Origin: Polyangiaceae bacterium
Lineage (GTDB): Bacteria > Myxococcota_A > Polyangia > Polyangiales > Polyangiaceae
NCBI GenBank assembly: GCA_025353725.1
Contig: JANXOF010000089.1
Location: 16,770-80,769, forward strand
Direction: 5' to 3'
DNA: 64,000 nt
Part shown: one piece after another, positions 61,839 through 64,000 of the stretch
Numbering within the stretch: the stretch's first letter is position 1
Layout: each line of letters starts with the position of its first letter
Translations under genes and position numbers: made by a program
The notes under the pieces: generated by a model
Told to the model about the DNA's origin: nothing
Database searches by the model: none
The model's input: the letters and a program-made list of their open reading frames with translations, nothing else

Positions 61839-62788
61839 GTCGACTCGACTCGCCCTTTCGAACCGCCGCTCAAATCGCGCTCCTGGGTAGTTTCCTTGGC
61901 TGCCTGGCCCAGGACTCTTTGCCAGGCTTCGCGCAGACAAGCGTGCTTGCCGAAGGCATCGCAGCACGTGTGGGTTCAGACTCGATCCCTCTCTCTCTCG
62001 TCGCCATTGTGGCTGCCGATCAGCACGTTTCGCTTCGCGACGCTGCCGGAAGCCTTATCGACGATGCCATCGTTGCGAGCGCCGCGCGCGCGCGCGGTTT
62101 CGACAGTAGCGCAAGAGTGAGGTGGCTCGCCCGCGCGGCGCTCGGCCGAACCACGGCTCAACACCTACTCGCCGTGGCACGCGGTGGCGGACCCATCACG
62201 GCGACCGAGCTGGCTGAGCTTACGACTCAGTATTGGCGCGAAGTCGACCGACCGGTCACCGTAAGAGTCGTCCACGCGCTTGCTCAGCGGTCCAGACAAA
62301 AAGACCCGGAGTCGGATTCACGCGCGCGACGCGTGGCGGGTGAAATTTGGGCCGCCGTCGCCAATGCCACGACAACAGCCGAATTCACCGCAGCCGCTAA
62401 GGCCGTGGCTCATTCAGGCGTCGACGTTGTGGAGGAGGCGCTTCCGGCGTTCACGCTTGACGGCGCAGTGAGCGAGGGCGAAGGCACAATGGACAAGGCG
62501 TTCTCTAAGGCGGCGCACGAACTTCAAGCGCCAGGGGCGACCAGCGGCGTCGTCGAGACGCCTTTTGGATGGCACGTCATACGGCTTGTCGAGCGTATTC
62601 CTGAGCAACGGATGTCCGTAGATTCGCGAAGGGCGGCCTTCGCTGACGAGGTTTACGCACGAAGATCGCGAGCGCTCGCGGACGCCTGTGTATCAGCCCA
62701 AAAAAGTGTCTCCATCATCGCCATTGAGCCAGCCTCGGAGAGGCTGATGCAGTCCGTCACTTCGATTGGGAAGGGGCTCGCTCATTGA
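61835..62788 (+). CDS. PpiC/SurA-like peptidyl-prolyl isomerase
   Basis: 317 aa. Signal peptide region (AQIALLGSFLGCLAQDSLPG) with a possible lipobox cysteine. Then a SurA-N-like helical part (LIDDAIVASAARARGFDSS) and a parvulin domain with TVRVVHALAQRS, DKAFSKAAHELQAPGATSGV and the signature VETPFGWHVIRLVERIPEQR. It should help outer-membrane protein folding in the periplasm. It is linked by ATGA to the small membrane protein and by TTGA to the next gene. Confidence 0.82.
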   Translation: MSRLDSPFRTAAQIALLGSFLGCLAQDSLPGFAQTSVLAEGIAARVGSDSIPLSLVAIVAADQHVSLRDAAGSLIDDAIVASAARARGFDSSARVRWLARAALGRTTAQHLLAVARGGGPITATELAELTTQYWREVDRPVTVRVVHALAQRSRQKDPESDSRARRVAGEIWAAVANATTTAEFTAAAKAVAHSGVDVVEEALPAFTLDGAVSEGEGTMDKAFSKAAHELQAPGATSGVVETPFGWHVIRLVERIPEQRMSVDSRRAAFADEVYARRSRALADACVSAQKSVSIIAIEPASERLMQSVTSIGKGLAH

Positions 62789-63450
62789 GGGACGACCCGC
62801 GGCGTCGTACGAGAACGCGGGCGACGTGTCCAAAGCGCGATACAGCTCCGACGTCCTTTGCGCATCCACTTGCGGCTCTCTTGCGTCGGGTTCCAGGAGC
62901 ATTCGCATGCGCGCTTGTCGACTCAGGAGGCGAGACAGTGGACTACGCTGGACTCGCGGACCCGTTCGACGTGAAGGTCGCGGCCGCGCACATGCGAATC
63001 GTGATGAGCGACGTCGATGCTTTCGGTGCTCTGGGCCGTTCGCGCTCCGTTGTCTTGCGAGGTGTCGAAAAAACGTTGATCGCGAGGAGGCTACCAGAGG
63101 GGTACGCACTCGTTGTCGTGCTCCGACGCCGCGCCGGATTCACGCGTTCATCCAGAGCGTTCGACACGTGCGAGCGCGAGCTCATAGCCGAAGCGGGATG
63201 GGCCATCCGCGCGCCACACCGGTGGTTTCCAGTTCCAGTGGCGTTGGACCATCGCGGGCGGCCGAACCGAGTTGGCCTGCCATCGGTCTGCGTTGAGGTC
63301 CTCGGTGCTTTGAACGGGCTGTCGAAAGGGGAGCGAGGCTTTCGCATCAGAAGCGCGGCAGGTAGCGAACTTACCCTCGTTCGAGAGTCAGGCGCGCACT
63401 GGTATGCCGAGGAGGACCCGAGCGGCCTGCTTGGGTCGTTGCACCAATAA
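62785..63450 (+). CDS. Roadblock/LC7-like protein
   Basis: 221 aa from TTG 62785, which overlaps the ppiC stop (TTGA). After about 25 basic residues, PLAALLRRVPGAFACALVDS, GGETVDYAGLADPFDVKVAA and AHMRIVMSDVDAF follow the Roadblock/LC7 (MglB-like) pattern: helix, then strand, GGxxV loop, and a helix. The second half (SVCVEVLGALNGLSKGERGF) is of uncertain fold. Roadblock proteins pair with small GTPases, so this may act with MglA-like proteins. It is last in the ttcA run before the rRNA leader. The start may be a downstream GTG instead. Confidence 0.55.
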   Translation: MRDDPRRRTRTRATCPKRDTAPTSFAHPLAALLRRVPGAFACALVDSGGETVDYAGLADPFDVKVAAAHMRIVMSDVDAFGALGRSRSVVLRGVEKTLIARRLPEGYALVVVLRRRAGFTRSSRAFDTCERELIAEAGWAIRAPHRWFPVPVALDHRGRPNRVGLPSVCVEVLGALNGLSKGERGFRIRSAAGSELTLVRESGAHWYAEEDPSGLLGSLHQ

Positions 63451-63493
63451 CGCCGGCAACTGAGACAAAAACGAACAGGCGTCTGCTTTTTCG

Positions 63494-63523
63494 TTGGCAC
63501 AGTACGCGAACAAGCACTAGTCT
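63494..63523 (+). promoter_or_regulatory. Candidate rRNA operon promoter
   Basis: TTGGCA (63494-63499), an 18-base spacer and TAGTCT (63518-63523). The -10 fits poorly, so this is tentative. The TAGTCT lies inside a 14-base sequence (63513-63526) repeated at 63582-63595, which may mean tandem promoters or a discriminator-related repeat. The region 63451-63891 contains no gene; it holds this site, the direct repeat, a boxA-like motif and hairpins. Confidence 0.3.
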
Positions 63524-63595
63524 CTGTCTCCCGACGCCGCCCGAAGCGAACACTTCCGGCGGTGCAGGCGTTCAGGCACGCAGCACTAGTCTCTG
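63513..63595. repeat. 14-bp direct repeat in rRNA leader
   Basis: AGCACTAGTCTCTG occurs at 63513-63526 and again at 63582-63595, starts 69 bases apart. A near palindrome CCAGGT-G-ACCTGG (63596-63608) follows the second copy. It could be a duplicated promoter or protein-binding site for rRNA regulation. Function is not shown by the sequence. Confidence 0.6.
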
Positions 63596-63630
63596 CCAGG
63601 TGACCTGGAATAGGCGCTGTATCGCATCTC

Positions 63631-63645
63631 GCTCCTTGAAAACTG
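63631..63645 (+). promoter_or_regulatory. boxA-like antitermination site
   Basis: GCTCCTTGAAAACTG resembles the rRNA leader boxA of Gram-positive type (TGTTCTTTGAAAACT). It sits about 245 bases before the 16S start, in the leader. boxA binds NusB/S10 so that polymerase can pass through rRNA without early termination. The match is by eye. Confidence 0.5.
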
Positions 63646-63660
63646 AATGGTACGTTCAAA

Positions 63661-63806
63661 CTAGAAACGTCTAGATGGGCTTCCGGGGGGCACGATACCG
63701 TACTGGTCAATTTGACTAGCCGAGTAGAAGTGACCCTCCAATGACCCGACTTTGGTCGGGTCGATGAATAAGCTTTCGCGGGTTTCTCTTTCATACGAAA
63801 GAAAAG
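63661..63806 (+). other. rRNA leader hairpins
   Basis: Three stem-loops: CTAGA-AACG-TCTAG (63661-63674), GACCCGAC-TTTG-GTCGGGTC (63743-63762, perfect 8-bp stem) and a CTTTC-ATAC-GAAAG stem (63783-63806 with weak outer pairs). None has a T-run, so they are not terminators. They probably fold the leader for RNase III processing or antitermination. Confidence 0.45.
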
Positions 63807-63891
63807 TCGAGAAGGTGAGGTCATCATCTCCAAGAATTCAGGAGACTTGGCTGCCGCTCTCGAGCGCAGTTCAACAAGTTTTCCAAAAGTT

Positions 63892-64000
63892 CAACTGGAG
63901 AGTTTGATCCTGGCTCAGAACGAACGTTAGCGGCGCGCCTAACACATGCAAGTCGCACGAGAAAGGGCTTCGGCCCCGGTACAGTGGCGCACGGGTGAGT
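63892..64000 (+). rRNA. 16S ribosomal RNA (partial 5' end)
   Basis: The start is set by the universal 8-27 primer site AGAGTTTGATCCTGGCTCAG, at 63899. Then CTAACACATGCAAGTCG and the first variable helix follow, ending in GTGGCGCACGGGTGAGT at the window edge. By the usual 5' offset the mature RNA starts near 63892. Identity is certain; only about 109 bases are in the window. The whole rRNA operon lies to the right. Confidence 0.97.

Overview
The window is a GC-rich, gene-dense bacterial chromosome segment. It most likely comes from a myxobacterium, probably of the Polyangiales side. The reasons are the mglB-mglA polarity switch at the left edge, a FrzS-type protein with a degenerate receiver, several AgmX/PglI-type C-terminal domains, a PATAN (DUF4388) receiver protein, many lipoproteins, frequent GTG/TTG starts, and a 16S rRNA 5' end of deltaproteobacterial look. 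I see no prophage, insertion sequence or CRISPR array. Placement below class level is inference.

Left part (1-13 kb): partial mglA and mglB; a NuiA-like lipoprotein; a lipoate-ligase-like protein; an outer-membrane porin with an M23 peptidase lipoprotein; a GAF/HD-GYP protein with a large internal insertion; pdxH; a minus-strand group of Ski2-like helicase, unknown protein and mini sigma-like protein; and two exported proteins. From 13.0 to 14.1 kb there are two tRNA-Ser genes on opposite strands. Between them lie a glutaredoxin gene interrupted by an in-frame TAG and a 6 x 7-bp tandem repeat.

Middle part (14-29 kb): a DHH-type protein, hisIE, frzS (start codon directly behind a perfect hairpin), mtaD on the other strand, and a compact chemosensory operon (REC-PATAN, CheW, soluble MCP-like protein, CheA, GNAT acetyltransferase). 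No CheR or CheB is seen. A TPR/gluzincin protein, adenosine deaminase and a thioesterase follow.

29.6-35.7 kb: a GldA/GldF/GldG-like ABC-2 export system with a DUF4340 protein, and a leucine-dehydrogenase-family gene at the end of the run. 35.8-44.4 kb: a transglutaminase-like lipoprotein, an AgmX-domain protein, a radical SAM enzyme of the tetraether/membrane-spanning lipid synthase type overlapping a MarR regulator, a ClpA/ClpC-like ATPase, rsmG and amgK.

44.4-64 kb: a GH35-like glycosidase, an orphan SdhC-like cytochrome b, an LpoA-like lipoprotein, two tandem GH13 lipoproteins, small lipoproteins, a cNMP-fold protein and pepA. Then comes a tightly overlapping run (ttcA, membrane protein, 62-aa membrane protein, PpiC-type isomerase, Roadblock protein). 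The window ends in an rRNA leader with a boxA-like site and the first ~109 bases of 16S rRNA.

The main theme is polarity and motility signalling (MglA/B, FrzS, chemosensory operon, another Roadblock protein, HD-GYP) mixed with envelope biology. The most novel-looking items are the lipid-synthase-like radical SAM/MarR pair, the mini sigma-like protein, the chemosensory operon without adaptation enzymes, the hairpin in front of frzS and the TAG-broken glutaredoxin. All functions are read from motifs by eye; no database search was run.
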